Origin: Alphaproteobacteria bacterium
GTDB lineage: Bacteria > Pseudomonadota > Alphaproteobacteria > Rickettsiales > SXRF01
Length of the DNA stretch: 64,000 nucleotides
Assembly (NCBI GenBank): GCA_020049775.1
Contig: JAGVLO010000005.1
Coordinates: 23,898 to 87,897, forward strand
Direction: 5' to 3'
Shown: positions 27,914 through 37,287 of the stretch, one piece after another
How positions within the stretch are numbered: position 1 is the first letter of the stretch
Layout: each line of letters opens with the position of its first letter
Made by a program: the position numbers and the translations under genes
Notes under the pieces: generated by a model
What the model saw: only the letters and a program-made list of their open reading frames with translations
Told to the model about the DNA's origin: nothing
The model's database searches: none

Positions 27914-28358
27914 AAAAGCCACGCCAGCTCCCACCTGCACAAGACGCATTGAGTTCGATGCCGCCCACCGTGTCATGAACCACGAAAGCAAATGCAAAAA
28001 TCTGCATGGACACCGCTATGTTATCGAGGCCACTTTTGCCGCGCAAGGCGCAGCAGAATTAGATAATCTAGGCCGCGTGATTGATTTTGGCGTCGTACGT
28101 GAAGTACTCGGAACATGGGTGGACAATAACTGGGACCATGCCACCATATTGTTCGATAAGGACAAGGCTCTGGGCAAAGCAATCGCCGATGTCACGGGGC
28201 AAAAAATCTTTTACTTAAGCGCAAACCCGACGGCAGAAAACATGGCCGCCTATTTGCTGCGCGATATATGTCCACCGCTTTTTGCGTCCCACGGCGTAAG
28301 CTGCACGCGCCTGCGCTTGTACGAAACCCCAAACTGTTACGCAGAAATCGAAATCTAA
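27903..28358 (+). CDS. queD: 6-carboxy-tetrahydropterin synthase QueD-like
   Basis: 151 residues of the 6-pyruvoyl-tetrahydropterin synthase fold. Zinc ligands are expected at H22 (FDAAHRV), H35 and H37 (LHGHRY); the catalytic Cys is C31 (SKCKNLHGH). A further His in NWDHATILF and the closing ETPNCYAEIEI, with the substrate-binding Glu, are typical. QueD makes 6-carboxy-5,6,7,8-tetrahydropterin for queuosine in tRNA; no other que gene is in the window. Translation is probably coupled to the preceding gene. It is convergent with pdxH (9-bp gap). Confidence 0.92.
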   Translation: MMSKKATPAPTCTRRIEFDAAHRVMNHESKCKNLHGHRYVIEATFAAQGAAELDNLGRVIDFGVVREVLGTWVDNNWDHATILFDKDKALGKAIADVTGQKIFYLSANPTAENMAAYLLRDICPPLFASHGVSCTRLRLYETPNCYAEIEI

Positions 28359-28367
28359 GGCCAAGAT

Positions 28368-28952
28368 TTAAGGATACAGCTTGGTGTGTGTCCATACTTC
28401 ACCCGAACGGGTGTAGAGGTCGCGGTCGTGCAGGCGGGAATTTCCTTCCTGCCAGAATTCGATGGCCTGCGGCGTCAGCCGCCAGCCGACCCAGAAAGGC
28501 GGGCGCTCCACCTCCTGCCCGTCAAAATACATGGTATAGGCCGCAACGCCCTCAGCCAGCTTGTCTCGCGAGGCAAGCGGATGTGACTGATGCGACGCCC
28601 ACGCGCCAATGCGGCTTTCACGCGAACGGCTGGCGAAATAGGCATCCGCCTCTTCATTGGTGACTGGGGAAACCGCACCTTCCACACGAACCTGCCACCC
28701 CAACGGCATCCAGTAGAAACACAGCGCCGCCTTGGGGTTAACATGCAGTTCTGCCGCCTTGCGGCTTTCCATATTGGTATAAAAAACAAATCCGCGCTCG
28801 TCGATGCCTTTGAGTAACACCATACGCGCCGATGGCTGGCCCTTGCTGTCGCAGGTGGCAAGGCACATGGCGGTCGGCTCTTTAAGTTCGTTACGCGTTT
28901 TAGCCTCTTCGAACCAGCGGATAAATTGTGTTATAGGATTAGCGTTTGTCAT
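28368..28952 (-). CDS. pdxH: Pyridoxamine/pyridoxine 5'-phosphate oxidase
   Basis: 194 residues. FMN-dependent oxidation of PNP and PMP to pyridoxal 5'-phosphate. Family signatures include EPTAMCLATCDSKGQPSARMV, FYTNMESRKAAEL, SRESRIGAWASHQS and the C-terminal FWQEGNSRLHDRDLY. Its start overlaps the astA stop by four bases, so it is the last gene of a leftward set that includes two PLP-fold enzymes upstream. Supply of PLP to those enzymes is a plausible reason for the linkage. Confidence 0.96.
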   Translation of the reverse strand: MTNANPITQFIRWFEEAKTRNELKEPTAMCLATCDSKGQPSARMVLLKGIDERGFVFYTNMESRKAAELHVNPKAALCFYWMPLGWQVRVEGAVSPVTNEEADAYFASRSRESRIGAWASHQSHPLASRDKLAEGVAAYTMYFDGQEVERPPFWVGWRLTPQAIEFWQEGNSRLHDRDLYTRSGEVWTHTKLYP

Positions 28953-29968
28953 ACATAACGGATTGTATCACCGGCCTTGACTTTGAGTACATCGGCAGTG
29001 CGCGCGGTAATGGCCACGCGTCCGCCCGCTACTTCCTGCACCGGTGCAAAGGTCATGCGGAAATTATCAAATGTGGTGTTAGCGAGCATATTCTTAGTGC
29101 CTGCCAGTACATCTGCATCGGGAATGATGCGCTCGATCGTACCACGCTTGCTGGATGCTACCGTGCGTATCTGCACGCGCTCGGCCTGCATGGTCGGGCC
29201 TGCGTCAAATACATCGACATAACCCTGATGACGGAACCCCTCTGACTCCAGCAACTGCATGGCAGGCCGTGATGCCTTGAAGGGCTGACCGATGACTGCC
29301 TGTGCCTTCGGATCGAGCAGGTTCACGTAAATCGGGTATTTGGGCATGAGGTCGCTGATGAACTGGCCGCCCTTGGTAGCGTTGACGAAATCGGCTTGCT
29401 GGAATTCCATTTTGAAGAAATGCTGCGCGAGATTTTTGTAAAACGGCGAATCGCCGTTTTCGTCCTGCACACCGCGAATTTCGGAAATCACAATATCGGC
29501 AAACAGGTCAGGAAATTCGGCCATCATCAGGTAACGACAGCGCGACAGGAAACGGCCAATACCATCGCGGCGGTAATCCGGCAGCAAAAACAGTGAACCG
29601 ATTTCGGATGCGCCCGTATAGTCATTGACCATGTGCAATACGCGCTGGAATGAATAGACATTCACCGCGTCAGACGCCTGCACAATGGTGGAAAGCTTGT
29701 AGGAATAAAATGGGTGCGAGAGGCCGACATGCGCGGCAATCCCCGTGGTACCCACCAGCTTGCCTTTTTCTGTATCTTCCAGCACAAAAAGAAAGCGCTG
29801 CTCCCTTTCCACTTCCTGCTTTCTGGCAAAACTGGCCACGGAGTATTCAATCTTGCTTTGCAGAACACCTGCGTCCGGCGGCAATGACGTCATGCCGATG
29901 CCTGCTTCCTGCGCAAGCGCAAGAATTTCGGCATGGTCAGCAAGCATTACCGGGCGCACCAGCATCAT
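28949..29968 (-). CDS. astA: Arginine N-succinyltransferase AstA
   Basis: 339 residues, GNAT-related. Transfers succinyl from succinyl-CoA to arginine, the first step of the AST arginine-degradation pathway. Family features: MLVRPVMLADHAEILALA at the start, GTTGIAAHVGLSHPFYSYK, GSLFLLPDYRRDGIGRFLSR and FVNATKGGQFISDLMPKYPIY. It follows the class III aminotransferase gene by 11 bp. astB, astD and astE are not in the window, so whether the full pathway exists cannot be said; an astA gene alone may act in a different arginine route. Confidence 0.93.
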   Translation of the reverse strand: MMLVRPVMLADHAEILALAQEAGIGMTSLPPDAGVLQSKIEYSVASFARKQEVEREQRFLFVLEDTEKGKLVGTTGIAAHVGLSHPFYSYKLSTIVQASDAVNVYSFQRVLHMVNDYTGASEIGSLFLLPDYRRDGIGRFLSRCRYLMMAEFPDLFADIVISEIRGVQDENGDSPFYKNLAQHFFKMEFQQADFVNATKGGQFISDLMPKYPIYVNLLDPKAQAVIGQPFKASRPAMQLLESEGFRHQGYVDVFDAGPTMQAERVQIRTVASSKRGTIERIIPDADVLAGTKNMLANTTFDNFRMTFAPVQEVAGGRVAITARTADVLKVKAGDTIRYV

Positions 29969-29979
29969 GGAAATAACCC

Positions 29980-31395
29980 TTATTTCTGGGCGATAAACAA
30001 CCCAAGGCTGCGCTCCAAGCGCTTGATACCTTCGGCCATTTCTTTTTGCGTAATCACCAGCGGTGGCAGGAAACGCAGCACGTTCGGCCCTGCCTGCAAC
30101 ATCAGCAGCCCTTGCCTGCGCGCCATTTCAGCAATGTCACCCGCCTTGCCGTGATAAGCCGGTTTCAGCTCGGCGCCAATCATCAACCCGCGTCCGCGCA
30201 CTTCCGTAAACAGCCCGTGCCTTGCATCCAGGCCTTTAAGCGCATCGACAAGCTGTTTGCCACGCTCGCGCACATTTTTGATCAACGCAGGCGTTTGCAG
30301 TTTTTTAAGTACTACGCGTGCCACCGAACACGCCAGCGGATTGCCGCCGAAGGTAGAGCCATGGCTGCCGAACTGGAAGGTGTTTTCACCCTTCTCGCCC
30401 ACCAGCATCGCGCCAATCGGCATACCGCCGCCCAGCGCTTTGGCCATGGTGACGATATCCGGCTTCACGCCTTCTTCAGCGAAATGCGAGAATAAATGTC
30501 CGGTGCGGCCCATGCCGCACTGCACCTGATCGAGTATGAGCAACGCATCATGTTTGTGGCAGAGGTCCTGCACATGTTTCAGGAAGCCGGGAGCCACAGG
30601 CGTAATACCACCCTCGCCCTGCACCACTTCTAGCATCACCGCGCAGGTGTTGCCATTCACCATCTGCTCGATGGCCTGAAAATCGTTGAATTTGCAATAG
30701 CGGAATCCGCCCGGCAGCGGCTCGAAGCCCTGCTGGTATTTGGGCTGCGCCGTAGCGGTAACGGTTGCCAGCGTGCGGCCATGGAACGAGCCGTGGAAGG
30801 TGATGATGTCGCGCTGTTCCGGCGTTCTTCCCTTGTCGGCAGCATATTTGCGCGCCAGCTTGATGGCGGCTTCGTTGGCTTCGCCGCCCGAATTGGTAAG
30901 GAACACGCGCTTGGCGAATTTGGACGCCTTGACCAGCTCTTCACACAGCAGCACAGGCGGCGCGGTGAAAAAGATGTTACTGGTGTGCCAGATTTTTTTG
31001 GCCTGCTTCATCAGCACATCGAGCAGTTCCTTGTTATGGTGGCCGAGGCCAGTAACAGCAATACCCGCACCAAAGTCCATATAGTTGTTGCCGTCTAAAT
31101 CCCAGACCATCGCGCCTTCGCCGCGGTCAACAATGATGTCGCGTGGCTTATAGGCAAAGGTGTAGTACGCGCGGCCCTTTTCCAGCAGCGCACGTGTCGC
31201 CTTGGACATCGGCTTCTGGCTGTAGGGTTTTGCTGCACCAGTGGTTTTTTTAGAGGCGGTTTTCTTAACCGCTTTTTTAGCACCTTTCTTGATTGCTTTC
31301 TTCACTGGCTTTTTCACCAACTTCAGCTTTGCCTTGGTTTTCTTTTTTTCTTTTTTGGATTTCTTGTCGGATTTGAGCTTTGCATTCTTTTTCAT
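29980..31395 (-). CDS. Class III aminotransferase (acetyl-/succinylornithine type) with lysine-rich N-terminal tail
   Basis: 471 residues. Residues from about 64 on form a normal ArgD/AstC-type PLP enzyme: MDFGAGIAVTGLGHHNKE, SGGEANEAAIKLARKY, ITFHGSFHGRTLATV, ILDQVQCGMGRTGHLF and MAKALGGGMPIGAML with the PLP lysine. Position next to astA favours succinylornithine transaminase, but acetylornithine activity is equally possible. The first 50 residues contain 26 lysines in patterns such as KKAVKKTASKK, resembling histone H1-like tails. A tail of this kind is not part of the family. The region reads in frame from an ATG at 31395. Confidence 0.88.
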   Translation of the reverse strand: MKKNAKLKSDKKSKKEKKKTKAKLKLVKKPVKKAIKKGAKKAVKKTASKKTTGAAKPYSQKPMSKATRALLEKGRAYYTFAYKPRDIIVDRGEGAMVWDLDGNNYMDFGAGIAVTGLGHHNKELLDVLMKQAKKIWHTSNIFFTAPPVLLCEELVKASKFAKRVFLTNSGGEANEAAIKLARKYAADKGRTPEQRDIITFHGSFHGRTLATVTATAQPKYQQGFEPLPGGFRYCKFNDFQAIEQMVNGNTCAVMLEVVQGEGGITPVAPGFLKHVQDLCHKHDALLILDQVQCGMGRTGHLFSHFAEEGVKPDIVTMAKALGGGMPIGAMLVGEKGENTFQFGSHGSTFGGNPLACSVARVVLKKLQTPALIKNVRERGKQLVDALKGLDARHGLFTEVRGRGLMIGAELKPAYHGKAGDIAEMARRQGLLMLQAGPNVLRFLPPLVITQKEMAEGIKRLERSLGLFIAQK

Positions 31396-31538
31396 AACGT
31401 CCCCATCGATTGCTTGTGGTGCGCTGATACGCGCTGTTTTTTCTGGCGGGAATCATAAACCATTGGCATTAAAACACAAATAGATTTTGCCGCCACACGG
31501 TGGCGAGTGTGAAATCGAGGGCTGGCGCAGTAAAATCG

Positions 31539-31643
31539 CTAGACAAAGCCAGAAACGACGCAATTGCGAGAACCATCGCACAGCCTACATACAAGTAGGT
31601 GAGCAATGGAAGCGCAGCAATTACTAGTTTATGGCCTGCCTAG
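31539..31643. repeat. 105-bp imperfect palindrome
   Basis: Two arms of about 49 bp, centred at 31591, pair as CTAG-CA-GCC-AAAC-AATTGC-CCAT-GC-CA-CCTAC with interspersed mismatches. The apex is the 6-base ATACAA between CCTAC (31584-31588) and GTAGG (31595-31599). It lies 7 bp after the stop of the deoxyhypusine-synthase-like gene and about 140 bp before the aminotransferase gene, both leftward. There is no T-run typical of a terminator, so a dispersed palindromic repeat is likely. Confidence 0.65.
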
Positions 31644-31649
31644 TAGATT

Positions 31650-32702
31650 TTAAGCGAATAGCTTCGCGAAGTTGCGCTTGGCGCGCTTCTTCCAATGGCC
31701 GCGGTGATAGGCATCGCTGGCCAGCAGTGGCAGCACGCTGGTCGCTTCGGCATAGACCATCTGTTCATAAGTGGTATCTACCTTACCCCAGCTGGAGGCT
31801 TCCTTCAGCGTGGACGAGCTGCACGCGCCGTCGCGCACGTCGGCAACCGTAATCTGCACCGCGTATTTGTGCATCTCGGCATCGAAGCCAAGGATTTCGG
31901 CGCAGACAACCGTGTCCTGCGCGAAGTTCTTGGGTACGCCACCGCCAATCATCAGCAGGCCGGTAGTGCCGGCCTTGATTTTAATGTCGGTGAGTTCGCG
32001 GAAATCGGCTATGGAGTCGATGGTCATGTACGGCTTCTTTTTCTTCATGCGCTCAACCTGATGCACCACTAAGCCAAAGCCAGCGGACGAGTCAGTGAAA
32101 GCGGGGCAGAAAATCGGCACGCCATACTGGTAGGCCAGCTGGATGAGCGAATCTTTTTTCTTACTATTTTTCACCAACCACTTGCCCATTTCATGAATGA
32201 ACTCGCGTGAGGAATACGGGCGCGCTTCCAGTGAATCAGCAATTTTGCCGATGGTGTGGTCGCAAGCCTGCAGCTGTTCTTCGTCGATATAGGTGTCGTA
32301 GATGCGGTCGATATAGTTATCGCGCAGCACGCCATCGTCCATGAACTGGCTGCCCTGATAGTGCTTGAAGCCCAGCGCCTCAAAGAAATCCATATCCACG
32401 ATAGAAGCACCCGTGGCAACGATAGCGTCCACCATGTTGTTCTTGATCAGGTCGGCATACAGCTTCATGCAACCGCCAGCGGAAGTAGAGCCAGCCAGCG
32501 TGAGGATGACGGAGCATGATTTGTCCTTGAGCATCATGTTGTAGATCTCGGTGGCCTTGGCGAGGTCGCGCGAGGTGAACGACATGTGCGACATGGAGTC
32601 GATAATCGGGCGCGCATCAAACGAAGTGATGTCGATATGCTTCACCTGCTTGGTGAGCAGCGCCTGTTTTGCGTTGGTTTTCTTTTTTAGTGCAGTTTTC
32701 AT
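31650..32702 (-). CDS. Deoxyhypusine-synthase-like protein (possible polyamine-transfer enzyme)
   Basis: 350 residues of the deoxyhypusine synthase family, NAD-binding and homotetrameric in known members. The segment TLAGSTSAGGCMKLYADLI, FCPAFTDSSAGFG and, near the C-terminus, EASSWGKV with the conserved active-site lysine (about K307) are visible. Bacteria have no eIF5A substrate, and plant homospermidine synthase arose from this family, so aminobutyl transfer between polyamines is the best inference; the ornithine decarboxylase gene is immediately upstream. The N-terminus is basic (MKTALKKKTNAKQ). AAGGA precedes the ATG at 32702. Confidence 0.88.
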   Translation of the reverse strand: MKTALKKKTNAKQALLTKQVKHIDITSFDARPIIDSMSHMSFTSRDLAKATEIYNMMLKDKSCSVILTLAGSTSAGGCMKLYADLIKNNMVDAIVATGASIVDMDFFEALGFKHYQGSQFMDDGVLRDNYIDRIYDTYIDEEQLQACDHTIGKIADSLEARPYSSREFIHEMGKWLVKNSKKKDSLIQLAYQYGVPIFCPAFTDSSAGFGLVVHQVERMKKKKPYMTIDSIADFRELTDIKIKAGTTGLLMIGGGVPKNFAQDTVVCAEILGFDAEMHKYAVQITVADVRDGACSSSTLKEASSWGKVDTTYEQMVYAEATSVLPLLASDAYHRGHWKKRAKRNFAKLFA

Positions 32703-32744
32703 GGTCTTGTCCTTCATCAAAAATAGCTGCCGGATAATAGCGTC

Positions 32745-32778
32745 AAATAAAGGCCCGGACGGAGCGACCCGCCCGGGC
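32745..32778 (-). terminator. Hairpin with T-rich tail after ornithine decarboxylase
   Basis: On the minus strand GCCCGGGCGG and CCGTCCGGGC form a 10-bp stem (one G-T pair) with a 6-base loop, followed by CTTTATTT. It sits between the decarboxylase stop and the deoxyhypusine-synthase-like gene and could end or attenuate the transcript. Confidence 0.7.
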
Positions 32779-32800
32779 ACAATGTTAAAATTCAGGGTGA

Positions 32801-34075
32801 TTAGTTTACACCGCCAAAGATAGAGAGCAAGGGCTTATCGCCCACTTCCACGGTCGTATCGCTAAAGAAACCGTTGAAGTTGGTACGCATGGTAGCGCCA
32901 TACGAACCCAGCTGGCCAATCTCTATCCAGTCGCCCTCGGCTATGTCCTTGGGCAGGTGGAACGGACCCTTCATGGTATCCAGGCTGTCGCAGGTCGGCC
33001 CGAAAAAGCCGAATTCTGCCAGCTCTGACGAGAGCGTCCCTTCGGGGCGCATCGCCTTGACCGGATACACGAAACCGGGATGGCCTGCATCAAACAGGCT
33101 GCCGTAAGTACCGTCGTTGATGTAGAGCATGTTGCCTTTGCGCAATTCCACACGGACAACCACCGACCCGCCTTCGGCGACAAGCGCACGGCCGGGTTCG
33201 CAGACTATCTTGCATTCCGACAGCATCGGGTGCGACTTGATAGCCTTCTTGATGGTCTTCATGTAGCTGATGAGCGCCGGAGGCATCAGGCCCGGGTAAA
33301 TGGACGGGAAGCCACCGCCGATATCCAGCACGTCCAGCCGCACGTCGTTCTGCGTCAGCAGATCAACAGCCGTCTGGATGGCGTGGGTATAGGCATCCGG
33401 GTTCATGCACTGCGAACCGACATGGAAGCACAGGCCGAGCTTGTCGGCAGCCTTGCGGGTTGCTGAAAGCAGCGAGGCTGCCTGTTCCAGCGGCACACCA
33501 AACTTACCGGCAAGACTGTAGGCAGCCTTGTCGCTGGTCATGGCCATGCGCACATAGAGGTTCAGGTCCTGCGCGTGGTTGGTGACGGCAAGGATCTTGT
33601 TCAGTTCTTCATGCGAATCGAGCGAGAAGTCACGCACGCCATAGTCAAAGTAAGCGGAGCGGATGGCTTCGCGGCTTTTGACCGGATGCATGAAATACAT
33701 CTTCGCGTCAGGTAGCACATCGGCCACCTGTTTCACTTCCACGATGGACGCAACGTCAAAATTTTTCACACCGGCACGTGCAATATACCTAAGCACCTGC
33801 GGGTCAGGATTCGTTTTGACAGCATACAATACCTCACCCGGAAACTGGCGAAGAAACCACTTGGTCGTAGACATAATGGTAGCGGGGCGCAGGCAATGCA
33901 CCGGCATAACCGGGCGCATCTGATGCACCATACTGTCCACAGACGTGTAAAGCTTGTCCCTGACAACAGAAGGAGTTGACGGGTTCAGCGTGTTAAGGGA
34001 AGTTTCTTTGGGGAGGTTGATGACGTTGGAACGTCGGTTAATTCGGCCCGGAGGCTCGGAAGTGTTGTTTTTCAT
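32801..34075 (-). CDS. Ornithine/diaminopimelate-type PLP decarboxylase (probable ornithine decarboxylase)
   Basis: About 424 residues, alanine-racemase-fold group IV decarboxylase. The PLP lysine is K87 in VLYAVKTNPDP; other landmarks are FHVGSQCMNP, DIGGGFPSIYPG, CEPGRALVAEGG and FFGPTCDSLDTM, where GPTCDSxD is the ornithine-decarboxylase active-site cysteine motif. The product would be putrescine. A non-conserved N-terminal extension of about 45 residues (NNTSEPPGRINRRSN) is present. ATG 34075 is preferred to a TTG 12 codons upstream, which would destroy the folded leader. Confidence 0.92.
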   Translation of the reverse strand: MKNNTSEPPGRINRRSNVINLPKETSLNTLNPSTPSVVRDKLYTSVDSMVHQMRPVMPVHCLRPATIMSTTKWFLRQFPGEVLYAVKTNPDPQVLRYIARAGVKNFDVASIVEVKQVADVLPDAKMYFMHPVKSREAIRSAYFDYGVRDFSLDSHEELNKILAVTNHAQDLNLYVRMAMTSDKAAYSLAGKFGVPLEQAASLLSATRKAADKLGLCFHVGSQCMNPDAYTHAIQTAVDLLTQNDVRLDVLDIGGGFPSIYPGLMPPALISYMKTIKKAIKSHPMLSECKIVCEPGRALVAEGGSVVVRVELRKGNMLYINDGTYGSLFDAGHPGFVYPVKAMRPEGTLSSELAEFGFFGPTCDSLDTMKGPFHLPKDIAEGDWIEIGQLGSYGATMRTNFNGFFSDTTVEVGDKPLLSIFGGVN

Positions 34076-34100
34076 CGCATAAAATCCACTCGTTAGTTGT

Positions 34101-34166
34101 TGAACCTTCAAGGCTCGTTGAGCAGGAACGCCACGAACCTCTTGCTAAAGCATTGTTTAGTAGAGA
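34101..34166 (-). promoter_or_regulatory. Structured 5' leader of the decarboxylase gene (candidate speF-type element)
   Basis: Upstream of the decarboxylase the minus strand holds three adjacent hairpins: a CTCT-CTAAA/TTTAG-AGAG stem (34140-34166), GCTCAACGAGC (34114-34124) and the self-complementary TTGAAGGTTCAA (34101-34112). Alphaproteobacterial ornithine decarboxylase genes are known to carry the speF leader RNA; the match to that family has not been tested here. Confidence 0.4.
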
Positions 34167-34377
34167 TAAATAACACAAAATACCCATTAGTTGTTAACGA
34201 AACAGTCCTACATAGACATAAACAAACTAATAATAAAGTAAAATCTTTGCCTACATAAGTATTTTTTATATTTTGGGGTAAAAAAAATCACAGGTGCGAC
34301 ATCTGTAACGCACTTGCCTCCGGACGGAGACTTAAAAAATGGCGAAAACAGGTGACAAGTCCATGCAAAATCATTAG

Positions 34378-35883
<1,506 letters not shown>

Positions 35884-35892
35884 AGGCAACCC

Positions 35893-37215
35893 ATGACCCC
35901 CGGAGCACGCGCACAGGCGGCGATCGATGTGATCGACCAGATACTCAGCTCATGGCTGTCGGAAAAACGCTTCCCCGCCGACAAGCTGCTCGACAATTAT
36001 TTTAAATCGCACCGCTATGTCGGCTCAAAAGACCGCGCCGCCATCGGTGAATTATTTTACTGGATACTGCGCCACAAGGCCGGTCTGGAATGGTGGCTGG
36101 AGCGCCTCGACCAGCGAGTGCATGGCCGCAGCTTCGTGTTTGCGGCGCTTGCGCTGCGCCGCGAATATTCGCCCAGCCTGGGCAAGGACAGTCAGTTCTC
36201 CCCTCCTCCGCTGGATGAACATGAGCAACGGCTGGTTGACGGGCTGGCCCTGGAATCGCTGGAACATGCCGACATGCCGGACCATGTCCGCCTCAATTAT
36301 CCTGCATGGGTAGATGCGCAGATGCGCAAAAGTTTTGGCAAACATTTTGAGAAAGCCATGCGCACGCTCAACGAGCAAGCGCCCACCGACCTGCGCGTCA
36401 ACACGCTTAAAACCACGCGTGACGAACTGCGTGATGCGCTTATTAAAGAGGGCTTCGAATGTATGCCCACCCCGATGTCACCCGTGGGATTACGCCTTGC
36501 CAAACGCATGCCGATTTTCACCTCGCCCTTATTTAAACAAGGGCATTTTGAAGTGCAGGACGAGGGATCGCAGCTGGTGGCATTGATAGCTGACGCGCAA
36601 CCGGGCCAACGCCTGATTGATTTCTGCGCAGGTGCAGGCGGAAAAACATTGGCGCTTGCTGCCGCCATGAAAAACAAGGGGCGCATTCTGGCGTGGGACA
36701 ATTCGGAAAAACGCCTCGGACAGATTGCAGACCGCCTGCGTCGCGCTGGCGTGGACAATGTGCAGACACATGTCATCACCTCCGAGCAAGACGCATTCAT
36801 CAAGCGCCACAAGCACTCCGCCGACCGCGTTCTGGTCGATGCGCCGTGCAGCGGCAGCGGCACATGGCGGCGCAATCCTGACCTGAAATGGCGCTTCACA
36901 CAAAAAGATTTGGACAACGTCGTTACCGTACAGCGATCAATTTTGCAAAGTGCCTCACGGCTCGTAAAGCCCGGTGGACGCCTGATTTACGCTACCTGCT
37001 CGGTATTGCAGGAAGAAAATGAATTCCAGATTGATGAATTCTTAAAAAATAGTAACGATTTCAGGGTTGTGTGCGCAGAAAAAATATGGGATAAAAATGC
37101 CAGCACAGGCGAAGCCAGCCAAATCTCTTACCTGTGCGTCACTCCACACCAAGATGGAGTCGATGGTTTCTTTGCGGCCATTCTTGAACGCGTGTCCGCC
37201 CCGCCATCGAAATAA
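35893..37215 (+). CDS. RsmB/NOP-family rRNA (cytosine-5)-methyltransferase
   Basis: 440 residues. An N-terminal NusB-like helical region (about 1-140) is followed by a SAM-dependent methyltransferase domain. Motif I reads LIDFCAGAGGKTLAL; the two catalytic cysteines are in VDAPCSGSGTWRRNPDLKW (motif IV) and IYATCSVLQEENE (motif VI), the dual-Cys mechanism of RNA m5C enzymes. The likely target is 16S rRNA, as for RsmB, but this is not certain. It is probably co-transcribed with guaB. Confidence 0.92.
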   Translation: MTPGARAQAAIDVIDQILSSWLSEKRFPADKLLDNYFKSHRYVGSKDRAAIGELFYWILRHKAGLEWWLERLDQRVHGRSFVFAALALRREYSPSLGKDSQFSPPPLDEHEQRLVDGLALESLEHADMPDHVRLNYPAWVDAQMRKSFGKHFEKAMRTLNEQAPTDLRVNTLKTTRDELRDALIKEGFECMPTPMSPVGLRLAKRMPIFTSPLFKQGHFEVQDEGSQLVALIADAQPGQRLIDFCAGAGGKTLALAAAMKNKGRILAWDNSEKRLGQIADRLRRAGVDNVQTHVITSEQDAFIKRHKHSADRVLVDAPCSGSGTWRRNPDLKWRFTQKDLDNVVTVQRSILQSASRLVKPGGRLIYATCSVLQEENEFQIDEFLKNSNDFRVVCAEKIWDKNASTGEASQISYLCVTPHQDGVDGFFAAILERVSAPPSK

Positions 37216-37223
37216 CTAGCATT

Positions 37224-37250
37224 ACAGAGCCGGTTCTCGACCGATTCTGT
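37224..37250 (+). terminator. Stem-loop after the RsmB-like gene
   Basis: ACAGA-gc-CGGT and ACCG-at-TCTGT form nine pairs with a 2x2 internal loop and a TCTCG apex, 9 bp after the stop. The downstream tract is only moderately T-rich, so termination is uncertain. Confidence 0.4.
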
Positions 37251-37287
37251 GGTGTGCATTTGTATTTTTAAGCATTTGGGAGTTACT

